Shown here: one piece after another, positions 10,247-21,865 of the stretch
Layout: each line of letters starts with the position of its first letter
How positions within the stretch are numbered: position 1 is the first letter of the stretch
Assembly: GCF_001942405.1 (NCBI RefSeq)
Contig: NZ_MKKA01000004.1
Location: 1-64,000 of the forward strand
Length of the DNA: 64,000 nt
Reading direction: 5' to 3'
Source: Ornithinimicrobium sp. CNJ-824
Lineage (GTDB): Bacteria > Actinomycetota > Actinomycetes > Actinomycetales > Dermatophilaceae
Made by a program: the position numbers and the translations under genes
Notes under the pieces: generated by a model
Seen by the model: only the letters and a program-made list of their open reading frames with translations
What the model was told of the DNA's origin: nothing
Databases searched by the model: none

Positions 10247-10429
10247 TCAGTCAACCTCCTCGACGGTCACCAGGTGGGCGACCGTGCGGACCATCCCGCG
10301 GAACTCGGGGCGGTCCTCCTTGATGACGGTGTCACCGATGCGCTTCAGGCCGAGGCTCCGAACCGTCTCCCGGTGCATGTGCTTGGTGCCCACCGTCGAC
10401 TTGCTCTGGGTCACCTTCAGACGTGCCAT
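10247..10429 (-). CDS. rpmD: 50S ribosomal protein L30
   Basis: 60 residues: [20 protein letters not shown], then [15 protein letters not shown]. The length and the GLKRIG motif are standard. Its ATG overlaps the rpsE stop by one base and it is 2 nt ahead of rplO, so the three are translationally linked. Confidence 0.97.
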   Translation of the reverse strand: MARLKVTQSKSTVGTKHMHRETVRSLGLKRIGDTVIKEDRPEFRGMVRTVAHLVTVEEVD

Positions 10430-11106
10430 CACGCACCTGCCTTCTGCTCGGCACGCGCGGCGGCGCGGGCACGGAGCATGGCGGCGGGGGCCACGTCCTC
10501 GACGGACTTGCCCCGTCGGGCGGCCACGGCCTCCGGCTGCTCCAGCCCCTTGAGGGCGGCCACGGTGGCGTGCACGATGTTGATCGAGTTGTCCGAGCCG
10601 AGCGACTTGCTCAGCACGTCGTGGATGCCCGCGCACTCCAGGACCGCACGCACCGGACCACCGGCGATGACACCGGTACCGGGGCTGGCCGGCCGGAGCA
10701 TGACCACGCCTGCGGCGGCCTCGCCCTGGACCGGGTGCGGGATGGTGCCGCCGATGCGGGGGACGCGGAAGAAGTTCTTCTTCGCCTCCTCCACGCCCTT
10801 GGCGATCGCCGCGGGCACCTCCTTGGCCTTGCCGTAGCCGACACCGACGGATCCGTCGCCGTCACCCACCACGACGAGCGCGGTGAAGCTGAACCGACGG
10901 CCGCCCTTGACGACCTTGGCCACGCGGTTGATGGTGACGACCCGCTCCAGGTACTGGTTGCGGTCGTCGTCACGGCCCCCGGAGCGCCGCGAGTCGCGGT
11001 CGCGTCCGGTGCTGCGGTTGTCGCGGTTGCCGCCCCGACGGTTGTCGCGGGCGTCGCCGGCGGTGTTGCTGTCGCCGGTGCCGCGGCGCTGGAAGTCACC
11101 AGCCAT
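10429..11106 (-). CDS. rpsE: 30S ribosomal protein S5
   Basis: 225 residues. The first ~50 residues are a low-complexity Arg/Gly/Asp extension, longer than the E. coli protein but common in actinobacteria. The double-stranded RNA-binding domain follows ([20 protein letters not shown]) and the C-terminal domain contains [21 protein letters not shown]5 sits at the mRNA entry and affects decoding accuracy; no ambiguity-type change is evident. Confidence 0.97.
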   Translation of the reverse strand: MAGDFQRRGTGDSNTAGDARDNRRGGNRDNRSTGRDRDSRRSGGRDDDRNQYLERVVTINRVAKVVKGGRRFSFTALVVVGDGDGSVGVGYGKAKEVPAAIAKGVEEAKKNFFRVPRIGGTIPHPVQGEAAAGVVMLRPASPGTGVIAGGPVRAVLECAGIHDVLSKSLGSDNSINIVHATVAALKGLEQPEAVAARRGKSVEDVAPAAMLRARAAARAEQKAGA

Positions 11107-11136
11107 GGTTGTTCCTCTTTCCGTTCGTCGGGGTGG

Positions 11137-11511
11137 TCACAGGGACAGGCCGGACTTGCGGGCGCCGTCGGCGATCGCGGCGACGCGACCGGCATACCGG
11201 TTGCCGCCGCGGTCGAAGACCGCGGAGTCCACGCCGGCCGCCTTGGCACGCTCGGCGAGCAGCTCGCCCACGCGCCGGGCCTTGGCGGTCTTGTCACCCT
11301 CGAGCGCGCGCAGGTCGGCCTCCATCGTCGAGGCGGAGGCCAGCGTGCGGCTCGCGGTGTCGTCGACCAGCTGGACGAAGACGTGGCGCGAGGACCGGTT
11401 GACGACCAGGCGGGGGCGCTCGGCGGTGCCGGTGACCCGCTTGCGCAGGCGCACGTGGCGACGGTTGCGCGCCGCGAGCTTGGTCTTGGAACGCTTGACG
11501 ATCTGTGCCAT
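11137..11511 (-). CDS. rplR: 50S ribosomal protein L18
   Basis: 124 residues. L18 binds 5S rRNA; the motifs [16 protein letters not shown]-like ([20 protein letters not shown]) and [20 protein letters not shown] are typical. It starts 3 nt after the rplF stop. The frame is intact. Confidence 0.97.
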   Translation of the reverse strand: MAQIVKRSKTKLAARNRRHVRLRKRVTGTAERPRLVVNRSSRHVFVQLVDDTASRTLASASTMEADLRALEGDKTAKARRVGELLAERAKAAGVDSAVFDRGGNRYAGRVAAIADGARKSGLSL

Positions 11512-11514
11512 GGC

Positions 11515-12054
11515 TTACTTACCAGCCTTTCCGACCTTGCGGCGGATGTGCTCACCCTCGTAGCGCACGCCCTTGCCCTTGTAGGGGTCCGGCCTGCGCA
11601 GCTTGCGGATGTTCGCAGCGACCTCGCCGACCTGCTGCTTGTCGATGCCCGTGACCGAGAACCGGGTGGGGTTCTCGACCGCGAAGGTGATCCCCTCCGG
11701 GGCCTTGATCAGGATCGGGTGCGAGTAACCGAGGGCGAACTCCAGGTCGCTGCCCTTGGCGGTCACGCGGTAACCGGTGCCGTGGATCTCGAGCTTCTTG
11801 GTGTAGCCGTTGGTCACACCCTCGACCATGTTGGCGATGAGGCTGCGCGTCAGGCCGTGACGGGAGCGCGAGTCGCGCTCGTCGTCGGGACGGGAGACCT
11901 GGAGGGCCCCGTCCTCGGCCTTGGCCACGGAGATGGGCTCGACCACGTCGAGCGCCAGCTGGCCCTTGGGGCCCTTGACGGTGACGGTGGACCCGTCGAT
12001 GGTCACGTCCACACCCGAGGGGATGGTGACGGGGAGTCGTCCGATACGAGACAT
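11515..12054 (-). CDS. rplF: 50S ribosomal protein L6
   Basis: 179 residues starting [20 protein letters not shown] and ending in the typical [20 protein letters not shown]. Two L6 folds are present. It lies near the factor-binding site of the 50S. The start at 12054 fits the family; a longer in-frame ORF adds 17 unrelated residues. Confidence 0.97.
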   Translation of the reverse strand: MSRIGRLPVTIPSGVDVTIDGSTVTVKGPKGQLALDVVEPISVAKAEDGALQVSRPDDERDSRSRHGLTRSLIANMVEGVTNGYTKKLEIHGTGYRVTAKGSDLEFALGYSHPILIKAPEGITFAVENPTRFSVTGIDKQQVGEVAANIRKLRRPDPYKGKGVRYEGEHIRRKVGKAGK

Positions 12055-12076
12055 GTCTGTGGAGCTCCTTCCCTGC

Positions 12077-12475
12077 TCACCAGACGTAGGCGAGGACTTC
12101 CCCACCCACGCCCTTCTGGGCCGCCTGCCGGTCCGTCAGCAGACCGGAGGACGTGGAGATGATCGCCACGCCCAGGCCGCCGAGGACACGAGGCAGGTTG
12201 GTGGACTTGGCGTACACGCGCAGGCCCGGCTTGGACACCCGGCGGACGCCGGCGATGGAACGCTCACGGTTCGGCCCGTACTTCAGGTCGATGACGAGCG
12301 TGCTGCCAACCTCGGCCTCCTGCTCGGACCAGGAGGCGATGTAGCCCTCGGCCTTGAGGATGTCGGCGATGTTGGACTTGAGCTTGGAGTACGGCATGCG
12401 GACCTGGTCCTTGTGCGCCGAGTTGGCGTTCCGGATCCGGGTCAGCATGTCCGCGATCGGGTCGGTCATGGTCAT
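12077..12475 (-). CDS. rpsH: 30S ribosomal protein S8
   Basis: 132 residues: [20 protein letters not shown] at the start and [20 protein letters not shown] near the end. S8 binds the central domain of 16S rRNA and in E. coli represses the spc operon. A second ATG two codons in (12469) is also possible as the start. Confidence 0.97.
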   Translation of the reverse strand: MTMTDPIADMLTRIRNANSAHKDQVRMPYSKLKSNIADILKAEGYIASWSEQEAEVGSTLVIDLKYGPNRERSIAGVRRVSKPGLRVYAKSTNLPRVLGGLGVAIISTSSGLLTDRQAAQKGVGGEVLAYVW

Positions 12476-12599
12476 GGGGCTTCAGGCCCTTTCTCATCGC
12501 GGTTTCCCCACGGCCGGCGGAGCCGGTCGGGCGACCTTCGATGTTCCAGGTGGTGCGTGATGAGGTTTCGGGTATGCCGTGCGTCAGCGCTGCCGACGG

Positions 12600-12785
12600 T
12601 CACCAGCTCGACTTGGTCACGCCGGGCAGCTCGCCGGCGTGCGCCATCTCGCGCAGGCAGATCCGGCACAGGCCGAACTTGCGGTAGACCGAGTGGGGCC
12701 GGCCGCACCGCTGGCAGCGGCTGTAGGCGCGGACCTTGAACTTCGGCTTGCGGTTGGCCTTGTTGACGAGTGCGGTCTTCGCCAT
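12600..12785 (-). CDS. rpsN: 30S ribosomal protein S14, zinc-binding type
   Basis: 61 residues ([20 protein letters not shown]...), with two C-x2-C pairs ([10 protein letters not shown] and [10 protein letters not shown]) that bind zinc. This short type-Z form is the primary S14 of Gram-positives. It is only 2 nt from rplE; 124 nt separate it from rpsH and hold no gene. Confidence 0.97.
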   Translation of the reverse strand: MAKTALVNKANRKPKFKVRAYSRCQRCGRPHSVYRKFGLCRICLREMAHAGELPGVTKSSW

Positions 12786-12787
12786 GG

Positions 12788-13390
12788 TCAGTTCTCCTTG
12801 AACGGGAAGCCCAGCCGCTTCAGCAGCGCCCGGCCCTCGTCGTCGGTGGTGGCGGTGGTCACGACCGTGATGTCCATGCCGCGGACCCGGTCGATCCTGT
12901 CCTGGTCGATCTCGTGGAACATGGACTGCTCCGTCAGACCGAAGGTGTAGTTGCCGCGACCGTCGAACTGCTTGGGCGAGAGCCCGCGGAAGTCGCGGAT
13001 GCGCGGCAGCGCCAGGGACAGCAGCCGGTCGAGGAACTCCCACATGCGGTCGCCGCGCAGCGTGACGTGCGCGCCGATCGGCATGCCCTCGCGCAGCTTG
13101 AACTGCGCGATGGACCGGCGGGCCTTGGTCACCGATGGCTTCTGCCCGGTGATGGTGGCCAGGTCGCGGATGGCGCCCTCGATCAGCTTGCTGTCGCGGG
13201 CCGCCTCGCCGACGCCCATGTTCACGGTGATCTTGACCAGGCCGGGCACCTGCATGACGTTGCCGTAGCCGAACTCCTCGACCAGCGCCGGCTTGATCTC
13301 GTCGGCGTAGCGCTGCTTGAGGCGCGGGGTGGGGCGGGCCTCGGGGGCCGCGTCCTGGGTCTCGTTGATGGTGTCAGTCATGTCGCTCAC
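12788..13390 (-). CDS. rplE: 50S ribosomal protein L5
   Basis: 200 residues. After a ~20-residue actinobacterial N-terminal extension, the core starts [20 protein letters not shown]. The motifs [20 protein letters not shown] and IFHEIDQD-like [20 protein letters not shown] are present. L5 bridges 5S rRNA and the P-site tRNA. Its start overlaps the rplX stop by 4 nt (ATGA). A second ATG at 13381 is an alternative start. Confidence 0.97.
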   Translation of the reverse strand: MSDMTDTINETQDAAPEARPTPRLKQRYADEIKPALVEEFGYGNVMQVPGLVKITVNMGVGEAARDSKLIEGAIRDLATITGQKPSVTKARRSIAQFKLREGMPIGAHVTLRGDRMWEFLDRLLSLALPRIRDFRGLSPKQFDGRGNYTFGLTEQSMFHEIDQDRIDRVRGMDITVVTTATTDDEGRALLKRLGFPFKEN

Positions 13391-13734
13391 AGGTCCTTAC
13401 CCGAGCGCACCGCAACGCGGCTGCGCACCGTCTTGGTCCGACCGTCCTCCTGCTCGACGGTCTCGACGCGGGTGCGCACACGGGTGGGACGCTTGTCCTC
13501 GGGGTCGACCACCATGACGTTGGACACGTGCACGGCAGCCTCCTGGACCTGGATCCCTCCGGTGCTGACACCGCGGTCGCCGCCGGCGCGGGTGTGCTTG
13601 GTGATGCGGTTGACGCCTTCCACCAGCACCCGGTCGGTGTCGGTGTTGACGGCGATGACGCGGCCCTGCAGGCCCTTGTCCTTGCCCGCGATGACCTGCA
13701 CGAGGTCGTTCTTCTTGATCTTCATCTTCGCCAT
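13387..13734 (-). CDS. rplX: 50S ribosomal protein L24
   Basis: 115 residues, with the KOW motif near the start ([26 protein letters not shown]). L24 initiates 50S assembly. It overlaps rplE by 4 nt and follows rplN after 3 nt, so the trio is tightly coupled. Confidence 0.97.
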   Translation of the reverse strand: MAKMKIKKNDLVQVIAGKDKGLQGRVIAVNTDTDRVLVEGVNRITKHTRAGGDRGVSTGGIQVQEAAVHVSNVMVVDPEDKRPTRVRTRVETVEQEDGRTKTVRSRVAVRSGKDL

Positions 13735-13737
13735 GGC

Positions 13738-14106
13738 TCAGATCACCTCCGGCGCGAGCGAGACGATCTTCATGAACTTCTTGTCACGCAGCTCGCGGCC
13801 CACCGGGCCGAAGATGCGGGTGCCCCGAGGGTCACCGTCGGTCTTGAGGATCACCGCTGCGTTCTCGTCGAAACGGATGTAGCTGCCGTCGGGCCGACGG
13901 CGCTCCTTGCGGGTGCGCACGACGACCGCCTTGACGACGTCGCCCTTCTTGACGTTGCCGCCGGGGATGGCGTCCTTGACGGTGGCCACGATGGTGTCCC
14001 CGATGCCTGCGTAGCGGCGGCCGGAGCCACCGAGCACGCGGATGCACAGGAGCTCCTTGGCACCGGTGTTGTCGGCGACGCGAAGTCGCGACTCCTGCTG
14101 GATCAC
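13738..14106 (-). CDS. rplN: 50S ribosomal protein L14
   Basis: 122 residues, the universal length: [20 protein letters not shown], then [18 protein letters not shown] and [21 protein letters not shown]14 forms part of an intersubunit bridge and contacts L19 and RsfS. It is preceded by a 76-nt gap after rpsQ. Confidence 0.98.
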   Translation of the reverse strand: MIQQESRLRVADNTGAKELLCIRVLGGSGRRYAGIGDTIVATVKDAIPGGNVKKGDVVKAVVVRTRKERRRPDGSYIRFDENAAVILKTDGDPRGTRIFGPVGRELRDKKFMKIVSLAPEVI

Positions 14107-14182
14107 TGTTCGTTCTCCTAGGTGCCGGCTGGTTCTCGCCCCGGGGGGCCGAGCCTGGCCGAACGTTGTGGACGGTTGTTGC

Positions 14183-14527
14183 TTACTTGGCCTTCTCGAG
14201 GATCTCCACCACGCGCCAGCGCTTGGTGGCGCTGAGCGGGCGGGTCTCCATGATGAGGACGCGGTCGCCGACGCCGGCCGTGTTGGCCTCGTCGTGCGCC
14301 TTCACCTTGTGGCTGCGACGCATGACCTTGCCGTAGAGGGCGTGCTTGACGCGGTCCTCCACGACGACCACCACGGTCTTGTCCATCTTGTCGCTGACCA
14401 CCAGGCCCTGACGGGTCTTGCGGTAGTTGCGGTCGCCGCCGTGGCCCAGGGCGCTCTCGTCGGGCTGGTGCGCCTCGACGGTCGGCTCCGGGGTGGCCTC
14501 GACCTCGGTCGTGGTGTTCTCGCTCAT
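14183..14527 (-). CDS. rpsQ: 30S ribosomal protein S17 with N-terminal extension
   Basis: 114 residues against roughly 85-95 in most bacteria. The extra part is an acidic N-terminus ([20 protein letters not shown]), then the OB-fold core [20 protein letters not shown] and [21 protein letters not shown]17 binds the 5' domain of 16S rRNA. It starts 2 nt downstream of the rpmC stop. Confidence 0.96.
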   Translation of the reverse strand: MSENTTTEVEATPEPTVEAHQPDESALGHGGDRNYRKTRQGLVVSDKMDKTVVVVVEDRVKHALYGKVMRRSHKVKAHDEANTAGVGDRVLIMETRPLSATKRWRVVEILEKAK

Positions 14528-14529
14528 CC

Positions 14530-14787
14530 TCAGCCCACCTTCTCGCTGGTCTCGGTCTGGACGGCCTCGCGGCCGATGCCGAGCTCACGCTCGCGCATCT
14601 CGGTGTAGATCCGCGCGATGTCCCGACGGACGGCGCGCAGGCGGCCGTGGTTGTCCAGCTGGCCGGTGGCCGACTGGAACCGGAGGTTGAACAACTCCTT
14701 CTTGGCCTCGGCCAGGGCGTCGGCCAACGGGCCGTCCTCCAGGCCGCGGAGCTGCTCGGGGGTCAGGTTCGAGGAACCGAGTGCCAT
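14530..14787 (-). CDS. rpmC: 50S ribosomal protein L29
   Basis: 85 residues. The helical core is [20 protein letters not shown] and [21 protein letters not shown]29 lies at the tunnel exit, where trigger factor and SRP dock. The ATG overlaps the rplP stop by one base. Confidence 0.97.
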   Translation of the reverse strand: MALGSSNLTPEQLRGLEDGPLADALAEAKKELFNLRFQSATGQLDNHGRLRAVRRDIARIYTEMRERELGIGREAVQTETSEKVG

Positions 14788-15206
14788 CAGATGTCACCAC
14801 CCTCACGCGTGACGAAGCGGGCCTTCATGGGAAGCTTGTGCATCGCCAGCCGGAGCGCCTCGCGGGCGATCTCCTCGGAGACGCCGGAGAGCTCGAACAT
14901 GACGCGGCCCGGCTTGACGTTGGCGACCCACCACTCGGGCGAGCCCTTGCCGGAACCCATGCGGGTCTCTGCCGGCTTCTTGGTCAGCGGACGGTCGGGG
15001 TAGATGTTGATCCACACCTTCCCGCCTCGCTTGATGTAGCGGGTCATGGCGATACGGGCCGACTCGATCTGCCGGTTCGTGACGTAGGCGGGCTCCAGGG
15101 CCTGGATGCCGTAGTCGCCGAAGGCGACGGTCGTGCCGCCCTTGGCCATGCCGCTGCGCTTGGGGTGGTGCTGCTTGCGGTGCTTGACGCGACGCGGAAT
15201 CAACAT
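14787..15206 (-). CDS. rplP: 50S ribosomal protein L16
   Basis: 139 residues from [20 protein letters not shown] to [10 protein letters not shown]16 shapes the A-site tRNA elbow contact. The region shows one unbroken 387-codon frame that also contains rpsC, but the alternative-frame end of S3 stops with TGA overlapping this ATG (TGATG at 15208-15204), the coupling used by its neighbours, so L16 is annotated as a separate protein. Confidence 0.96.
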   Translation of the reverse strand: MLIPRRVKHRKQHHPKRSGMAKGGTTVAFGDYGIQALEPAYVTNRQIESARIAMTRYIKRGGKVWINIYPDRPLTKKPAETRMGSGKGSPEWWVANVKPGRVMFELSGVSEEIAREALRLAMHKLPMKARFVTREGGDI

Positions 15207-15950
15207 CAGGACTGCTCTCCCTCGGTGGTGGCAGGGGCGGCCTCCGTCGCCGCCCCGACGCCGGTCGCCACGGGGGCGCTCGGCCTGGGCCTCCTCGCGG
15301 GCCAGCTCCTTGGCGGTCAGGTCGCCCTTGTAGATCCAGACCTTCACGCCGATGCGGCCGAAGGTCGTCTTGGCCTCGTAGAAGCCGTAGTCGATGTTCG
15401 CCCGGAGGGTGTGCAGGGGCACGCGGCCCTCGCGGTAGAACTCCGAGCGCGACATCTCGGCACCGCCGAGGCGGCCCGAGACCTGGATCCGGATGCCCTT
15501 GGCGCCGGCGCGCAGGGACGACTGCAGGCCCTTGCGCATGGCGCGCCGGAAGGTCACGCGGGCAGCGAGCTGCTCGGCGACGCCCTGGGCGACGAGCTGG
15601 GCGTCGACCTCGGGGTTCTTGACCTCCAGGATGTTCAGCTGGACCTGCTTGCCGGTGAGCTTCTCGAGCTCGCCGCGGATGCGGTCGGCCTCGGCGCCGC
15701 GGCGGCCGATGACGATGCCGGGGCGCGCGGTGTGGATGTCGACCCGCACGCGGTCCCGGGTGCGCTCGATCTCGACCTTGGAGATGCCGGCGCGGTCCAT
15801 GCCCGTGGACAGGAGGCGGCGGATGGCCACGTCCTCCTTCACGTAGTCGCGGTAGCGCTGACCCGGCTTGGTCGAGTCGGCGAACCACCGGCTGCGGTGG
15901 TCCGTCGTGATGCCCAGGCGGTAGCCGTTCGGGTTGATCTTCTGCCCCAT
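15206..15950 (-). CDS. rpsC: 30S ribosomal protein S3, C-terminal tail frameshifted
   Basis: Residues 1-220 are a normal S3: [22 protein letters not shown] domain with [20 protein letters not shown], and the C-terminal domain [20 protein letters not shown]. After AQAE the main frame runs on into L16, but the +1 frame gives [20 protein letters not shown] followed by EQS and TGA, the usual style of an actinobacterial S3 tail. One extra base in the CGCCCCC stretch near 15265-15280 explains this. Repaired length is about 247 residues. S3 forms part of the mRNA entry tunnel. Confidence 0.93.
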
Positions 15951-16318
15951 CAGCGGGCACCTCCCTTGTGGGTACGCGGAGCGACGATCACGGTGATGTG
16001 GCTCGTCCGCTTGTTGATGCGGCTGGCGCGGCCCTGGGCGCGCGGCCGGAACCGCTTCATCGTCGGACCCTCGTCCACGTACGCGGACGAGACCACGAGC
16101 TCGCTCTCGTCGAAGGCGGTGCCCGTCTGGTCGGCGGCGAACCGCGCGTTGGCCACGGCGCTGTTGAGCACCTTGAGCACCGGGTCGCTGGCGCTCTGCG
16201 GCGCGAACCGCATGAGCGCGACGGCCTCGGGGATGCTCTTGCCGCGGATCAGGTCGACCACGCGGCGCGCCTTCATCGGCGTCACGCGGACGAACCGGGC
16301 CTGCGCCCTGGCTTCCAT
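15950..16318 (-). CDS. rplV: 50S ribosomal protein L22
   Basis: 122 residues, [20 protein letters not shown] at the start and the tunnel-lining hairpin around [20 protein letters not shown]. Macrolide-resistance changes occur in this loop; none is obvious. The stop overlaps the rpsC ATG by one base. A longer in-frame ORF upstream is noise from rpsS and rplB. Confidence 0.97.
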   Translation of the reverse strand: MEARAQARFVRVTPMKARRVVDLIRGKSIPEAVALMRFAPQSASDPVLKVLNSAVANARFAADQTGTAFDESELVVSSAYVDEGPTMKRFRPRAQGRASRINKRTSHITVIVAPRTHKGGAR

Positions 16319-16344
16319 GGTCTGTCCTTCGCTGGTAGTGGTGC

Positions 16345-16626
16345 TCAACGTCGGCGGCCCTTCTTGTCGTCCTTCTCGTGACCCTTGAACGTGCGGGTCG
16401 GAGCGAACTCGCCGAGCTTGTGGCCGACCATCGACTCGGTCACGAAGACCGGGACGTGCTTGCGGCCGTCGTGCACGGCCAGCGTGTGGCCGAGCATCTC
16501 GGGGGTGATCATCGACCGGCGGGACCAGGTCTTGATGACGTTCTTGGTTCCGGCCTCGTTCTGGGCGTCCACCTTCTTGGTGAGGTGGTCGTCGACGAAC
16601 GGGCCCTTCTTCAGGCTGCGAGGCAT
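16345..16626 (-). CDS. rpsS: 30S ribosomal protein S19
   Basis: 93 residues: [20 protein letters not shown], then [20 protein letters not shown] and [18 protein letters not shown]19 is in the 30S head with S13. It is 17 nt downstream of rplB. Confidence 0.98.
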   Translation of the reverse strand: MPRSLKKGPFVDDHLTKKVDAQNEAGTKNVIKTWSRRSMITPEMLGHTLAVHDGRKHVPVFVTESMVGHKLGEFAPTRTFKGHEKDDKKGRRR

Positions 16627-16643
16627 CTGTCGTTACTCCTAGC

Positions 16644-17474
<831 letters not shown>

Positions 17475-17510
17475 GTGGGTTGCAGTCCTTTAGCTCTAGA
17501 CCCTCGGCGC

Positions 17511-17810
17511 TCAGAGCGTGCCGAAGATGTCGATGGTGCCGTCCTTGAGCGTGACGATCGCGCGCTTGACGTCCTTGCGGCGGCCCGTCCCGAACCGCGT
17601 GCGGCGCGACTTGCCCGGGCGGTTCAGGGTGTGGACCGAGGAGACCTTGACACCGAAGACGTTCTCGACGGCCTTCTTGATCTCGGACTTGTTGGCGCGC
17701 GGGTCGACCAGGAAGGTGTACTTGCCCTGGTCCAGCAACGCGTAGGACTTCTCGGAGACGACCGGCGACAGCAGGATGTCGCGGGGGTCCTTCTGCACGG
17801 GGGTGCTCAC
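17511..17810 (-). CDS. rplW: 50S ribosomal protein L23
   Basis: 99 residues beginning with a GTG codon ([20 protein letters not shown]), whose GTGA overlaps the rplD stop by 4 nt. The core [20 protein letters not shown] and [19 protein letters not shown] is typical. L23 is the docking site for trigger factor and SRP. An in-frame upstream ATG would add 30 residues from the rplD region and is rejected. Confidence 0.96.
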   Translation of the reverse strand: MSTPVQKDPRDILLSPVVSEKSYALLDQGKYTFLVDPRANKSEIKKAVENVFGVKVSSVHTLNRPGKSRRTRFGTGRRKDVKRAIVTLKDGTIDIFGTL

Positions 17811-18463
17811 TTCTCCTCCTCGGTGGCCGGGGCGGCCGTGCCGGCGCGGGACACGTAGGCGTCCAGCGCGGCCTGGGTGAAGACCACGTCGTCGGCGCAC
17901 AGCACGTCGTAGGTGTTGAGCTGGTCGACGAAGAGCACGTGCACGTCGGCGAGGTTGCGCAGGCTCTTGAGCCCGACCTCGTCCGCACGGTCGATGACCA
18001 CCAGCAGGTTGGGCCGCTCGGTCAGGCCCGACAGGGCCGCCCAGGCGGCGCGGGTCGAGGGGGCCTCCCCCTCCACCAGGGCGGACAGGACGTGGATGCG
18101 TCCGTGGCGGGCCCGGTCGGACAGGGCGCCGCGCAGCGCGGCGGCCTTCATCTTCTTGGGCGTCCGCTGGGCGTAGTTGCGCGGCTGCGGGCCGTGGACG
18201 ATGCCACCGCCGGCGAACTGCGGGGCGCGCACCGAGCCCTGGCGGGCGCGGCCGGTGCCCTTCTGGCGGTAGGGCTTGCGCCCGCCGCCGCGGACCTCGC
18301 CGCGCGTCTTGGTGGCGTGCGTGCCCTGGCGGGCCGCGGCGAGCTGGGCCACGACGACCTGGTGGATCAACGGCACGTTGGTCTGCACGTCGAAGAGCTC
18401 GGCGGGCAGCTCCACGGTGCCCGCCTCACCGCCGGTCGGCTTGGTGATGGAGACAGTCGTCAT
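17807..18463 (-). CDS. rplD: 50S ribosomal protein L4
   Basis: 218 residues. The tunnel loop [20 protein letters not shown] followed by [20 protein letters not shown] is diagnostic. In E. coli L4 also represses the S10 operon. The ATG at 18463 is chosen over a GTG at 18472 because the AAGGGGG ribosome-binding site lies about 10 nt before the ATG but only 1 nt before the GTG. Confidence 0.95.
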   Translation of the reverse strand: MTTVSITKPTGGEAGTVELPAELFDVQTNVPLIHQVVVAQLAAARQGTHATKTRGEVRGGGRKPYRQKGTGRARQGSVRAPQFAGGGIVHGPQPRNYAQRTPKKMKAAALRGALSDRARHGRIHVLSALVEGEAPSTRAAWAALSGLTERPNLLVVIDRADEVGLKSLRNLADVHVLFVDQLNTYDVLCADDVVFTQAALDAYVSRAGTAAPATEEEK

Positions 18464-18468
18464 CGAGG

Positions 18469-19137
18469 TCACGCCCCCTTCGCGGCCGTGCGGACCAGGA
18501 CGATGCCGCCGCGGGGGCCGGGGACGGCACCCTTGATCAGCAGCAGACCCTTGTCGGCGTCCACGGCGTGGATGGTCAGGTTCGGGGTGGTCTGGCGCAC
18601 GCCGCCCATGCGGCCGGCCATGCGCAGACCCTTGAAGACCTTGCCCGGGGTGGCGCAGCCACCGATCGAGCCAGGCTTGCGGTGGTTGCGGTGGGCACCG
18701 TGGGAGGCGCTGACGCCGGAGAAGCCGTGCCGCTTCATGACGCCGGCGAAGCCCTTGCCCTTGGTGGTGCCGGTCACGTCGACCCGCTGCCCACCCTCGA
18801 AGGCCTCGACGGTGATCTCCTGACCGAGCTGGTAGTCGCCCGCGTCGGAGGTGCGCAGCTCGACGAGGTGGCGGCGAGGGGTGACCCCGGCCTTCTCGAA
18901 GTGCCCGCGCAGCGGCTGGGTGACCTTGCGGGGGTCGACGGCGCCGAAGCCGATCTGCACGGCGTCGTACCCGTCGGTCTGCTGGTCGCGGACCTGGGTG
19001 ACGACGCACGGGCCGGCCTTGACGACCGTCACGGGCACGAGGCGGTTGTCGGCGTCCCAGACCTGGGTCATGCCGAGCTTCTCGCCGAGGACGCCCGTGA
19101 CGGCGCGCGTGTTCGTGGTGGTAGCAGTCATCGTCAT
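18469..19137 (-). CDS. rplC: 50S ribosomal protein L3
   Basis: About 222 residues. Key parts: [20 protein letters not shown], then [20 protein letters not shown] and [20 protein letters not shown], the loop reaching the peptidyl transferase centre. Starts at GTG 19143, ATG 19137 or ATG 19131 are all in frame; the first overlaps the rpsJ stop (GTGA). I use 19137, with low certainty about the exact first codon. Confidence 0.95.
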   Translation of the reverse strand: MTMTATTTNTRAVTGVLGEKLGMTQVWDADNRLVPVTVVKAGPCVVTQVRDQQTDGYDAVQIGFGAVDPRKVTQPLRGHFEKAGVTPRRHLVELRTSDAGDYQLGQEITVEAFEGGQRVDVTGTTKGKGFAGVMKRHGFSGVSASHGAHRNHRKPGSIGGCATPGKVFKGLRMAGRMGGVRQTTPNLTIHAVDADKGLLLIKGAVPGPRGGIVLVRTAAKGA

Positions 19138-19139
19138 AC

Positions 19140-19448
19140 TCACAGCTTGATCTCGATGTTGACGTCCGCCGGCAGGTCGAGGCGCATCAACGAGTCGACC
19201 GCCTTGGGCGTCGGGTCGACGATGTCGATGAGCCGCTTGTGGGTGCGCATCTCGAAGTGCTCGCGGCTGTCCTTGTACTTGTGGGGCGACCGGATGACGC
19301 AGAAGACGTTCTTCTCCGTCGGGAGCGGCACCGGGCCGACCACGGTGGCGCCGGCACGGGTCACCGTGTCAACGATCTTGCGCGCCGAGCTGTCGATGAC
19401 CTCGTGGTCATAAGACTTCAGCCGGATGCGGATCTTCTGTCCCGCCAT
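19140..19448 (-). CDS. rpsJ: 30S ribosomal protein S10 (NusE)
   Basis: 102 residues, the canonical length: [20 protein letters not shown], then [20 protein letters not shown] and [21 protein letters not shown]10 also acts as NusE with NusB in rRNA antitermination. It is the first gene of the S10 operon. Confidence 0.98.
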   Translation of the reverse strand: MAGQKIRIRLKSYDHEVIDSSARKIVDTVTRAGATVVGPVPLPTEKNVFCVIRSPHKYKDSREHFEMRTHKRLIDIVDPTPKAVDSLMRLDLPADVNIEIKL

Positions 19449-19822
19449 CGCTTGTCTGACTCTCTCTCGTCGTCCTACAGAACATTCCTGGACCGTCGGC
19501 CGCCCTGGACCAGGCACCGACCCCCGCGGTCGGGCGTGTCGCGCCTCCTGCGGAGGTGTCCCACGCTCGCTCGCGCTACTTCATCGGGCTGGTGTCCGTC
19601 CCGGCGACCACCGGGGCTTGCGCTGCCGTCGCCCGCGCTCCTTCCGTGTCCCGGGGCAGCTGCCCCGACCACGACGATCGCGCGTGCCGGACGGCTGGCG
19701 ACGCACACACGGGTGCGCGTCACGCGTCAAGCAACCTGCCTAGTGTGCCACGAAGCGGTGGCGCACCCCAAATCCGCCCGGCCGGGCCCCCGGGAGGGTG
19801 GGTCGTCCGGGTGTCCGCCCGG
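19449..19822 (-). promoter_or_regulatory. S10 operon upstream region, no gene
   Basis: 374 nt with no convincing coding sequence. The best promoter candidate on the minus strand is TTGGGG (19771-19766) with ACACTA (19746-19741), spacer 19 bp, about 300 nt before rpsJ. The long leader may carry an L4- or other autoregulatory structure; I could not define one. The 3' flank of the YceI gene is also here. Confidence 0.35.
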
Positions 19823-20377
19823 TCAGCTCTCCTGCTTGATGGCGGAGATCTCGAACTCGAGGCTCACCTTCTCCGACACCAGCACCCCGCCGGTGTCCAG
19901 GGGCATGTTCCAGTGCAGCCCGAAGTCCCTGCGGTTGAGCCGGCGGGTGGCCTCGAAACCGGCCCGCAGGTTGCCCATGGGGTCGCGCTGCACCCCGAGC
20001 AGGGCGATCGGGATGGCCACCTGCTTGGTGACCTCCTTGATGGTCAGGTCCCCCACGACCATGAAGTTGCCCTCCTCGACCTCGTCGATGGTCGAGGAGA
20101 CGAACCGGATGTCGGGGTAGCGCTCGGCGTCGAAGAAGTCGATGGAGCGCAGGTGCTCGTCCCGCTGCTCGTTGTTCGTGGTGACGCTCGCCGTGCCCAG
20201 CCGTACCTCCACCCGGGACGCGGAGACGCTCTCGGCGTCGACGTGGATGGTCCCCTCCACGTCGGTGAACGTGCCCCGCACCGTGGTGACCATGGCGTGC
20301 CGGGCGGAGAAGCCGATGCGCGTGTGGCCCGGGTCGAAACGCCACACGCCCGCCATCGCTGGGTCGAGGTCGGCCAC
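19823..20377 (-). CDS. YceI family protein, lipid-binding-like
   Basis: 184 residues of the YceI lipocalin-like fold, known to bind isoprenoid-type lipids in related structures. The N-terminus [20 protein letters not shown] and the repeats of beta strands with [20 protein letters not shown] are typical. There is no signal peptide, so it is probably cytoplasmic, unlike the periplasmic E. coli YceI. It is a single gene between the tuf terminator and the S10 leader; its function here is unknown. Confidence 0.88.
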   Translation of the reverse strand: MADLDPAMAGVWRFDPGHTRIGFSARHAMVTTVRGTFTDVEGTIHVDAESVSASRVEVRLGTASVTTNNEQRDEHLRSIDFFDAERYPDIRFVSSTIDEVEEGNFMVVGDLTIKEVTKQVAIPIALLGVQRDPMGNLRAGFEATRRLNRRDFGLHWNMPLDTGGVLVSEKVSLEFEISAIKQES

Positions 20378-20493
20378 GAGACTCCTCCTGTTGTCATGGT
20401 CGCCCGCACCCGTTCCGGCGCGGTACTGCTGTCCTTGGGCAGCGTACCTGCCAGCGGCCCGGAAGACCGGGAGGACACCAGGACCAGGACATG

Positions 20494-20534
20494 CAGCAGG
20501 CCCCCGCCACCGGGTGGGTGGCGGGGGCCTGCTG
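20494..20534 (-). terminator. Strong terminator after tuf
   Basis: A perfect 18-bp stem (20494-20511 with 20517-20534) and 5-nt loop starts 17 nt after the tuf stop. It is the strongest hairpin in this part of the window and should end the str operon transcript. Confidence 0.85.
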
Positions 20535-20551
20535 GACCGGGAGGGGGCAGG

Positions 20552-21745
<1,194 letters not shown>

Positions 21746-21865
21746 TGGGGTCCTCCTGTTGGACGGGTTGTGCTCGTCACCGGCTGGATGCCGCGACGAC
21801 GTTCACTGGTTTGCTGGAAAGGTGGTGCGTCGGTCCGTCACTCCGCGGGCGGAGTGGTGGTCAGC

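Noticed and set aside
14787-15950. A genuine S3-L16 fusion protein
   Set aside because: The other frame gives a normal S3 tail and a TGATG overlap with L16, so an indel is simpler.
18464-18472. GTG at 18472 as the rplD start
   Set aside because: The ribosome-binding site would be only about 1 nt away; the ATG at 18463 has normal spacing.
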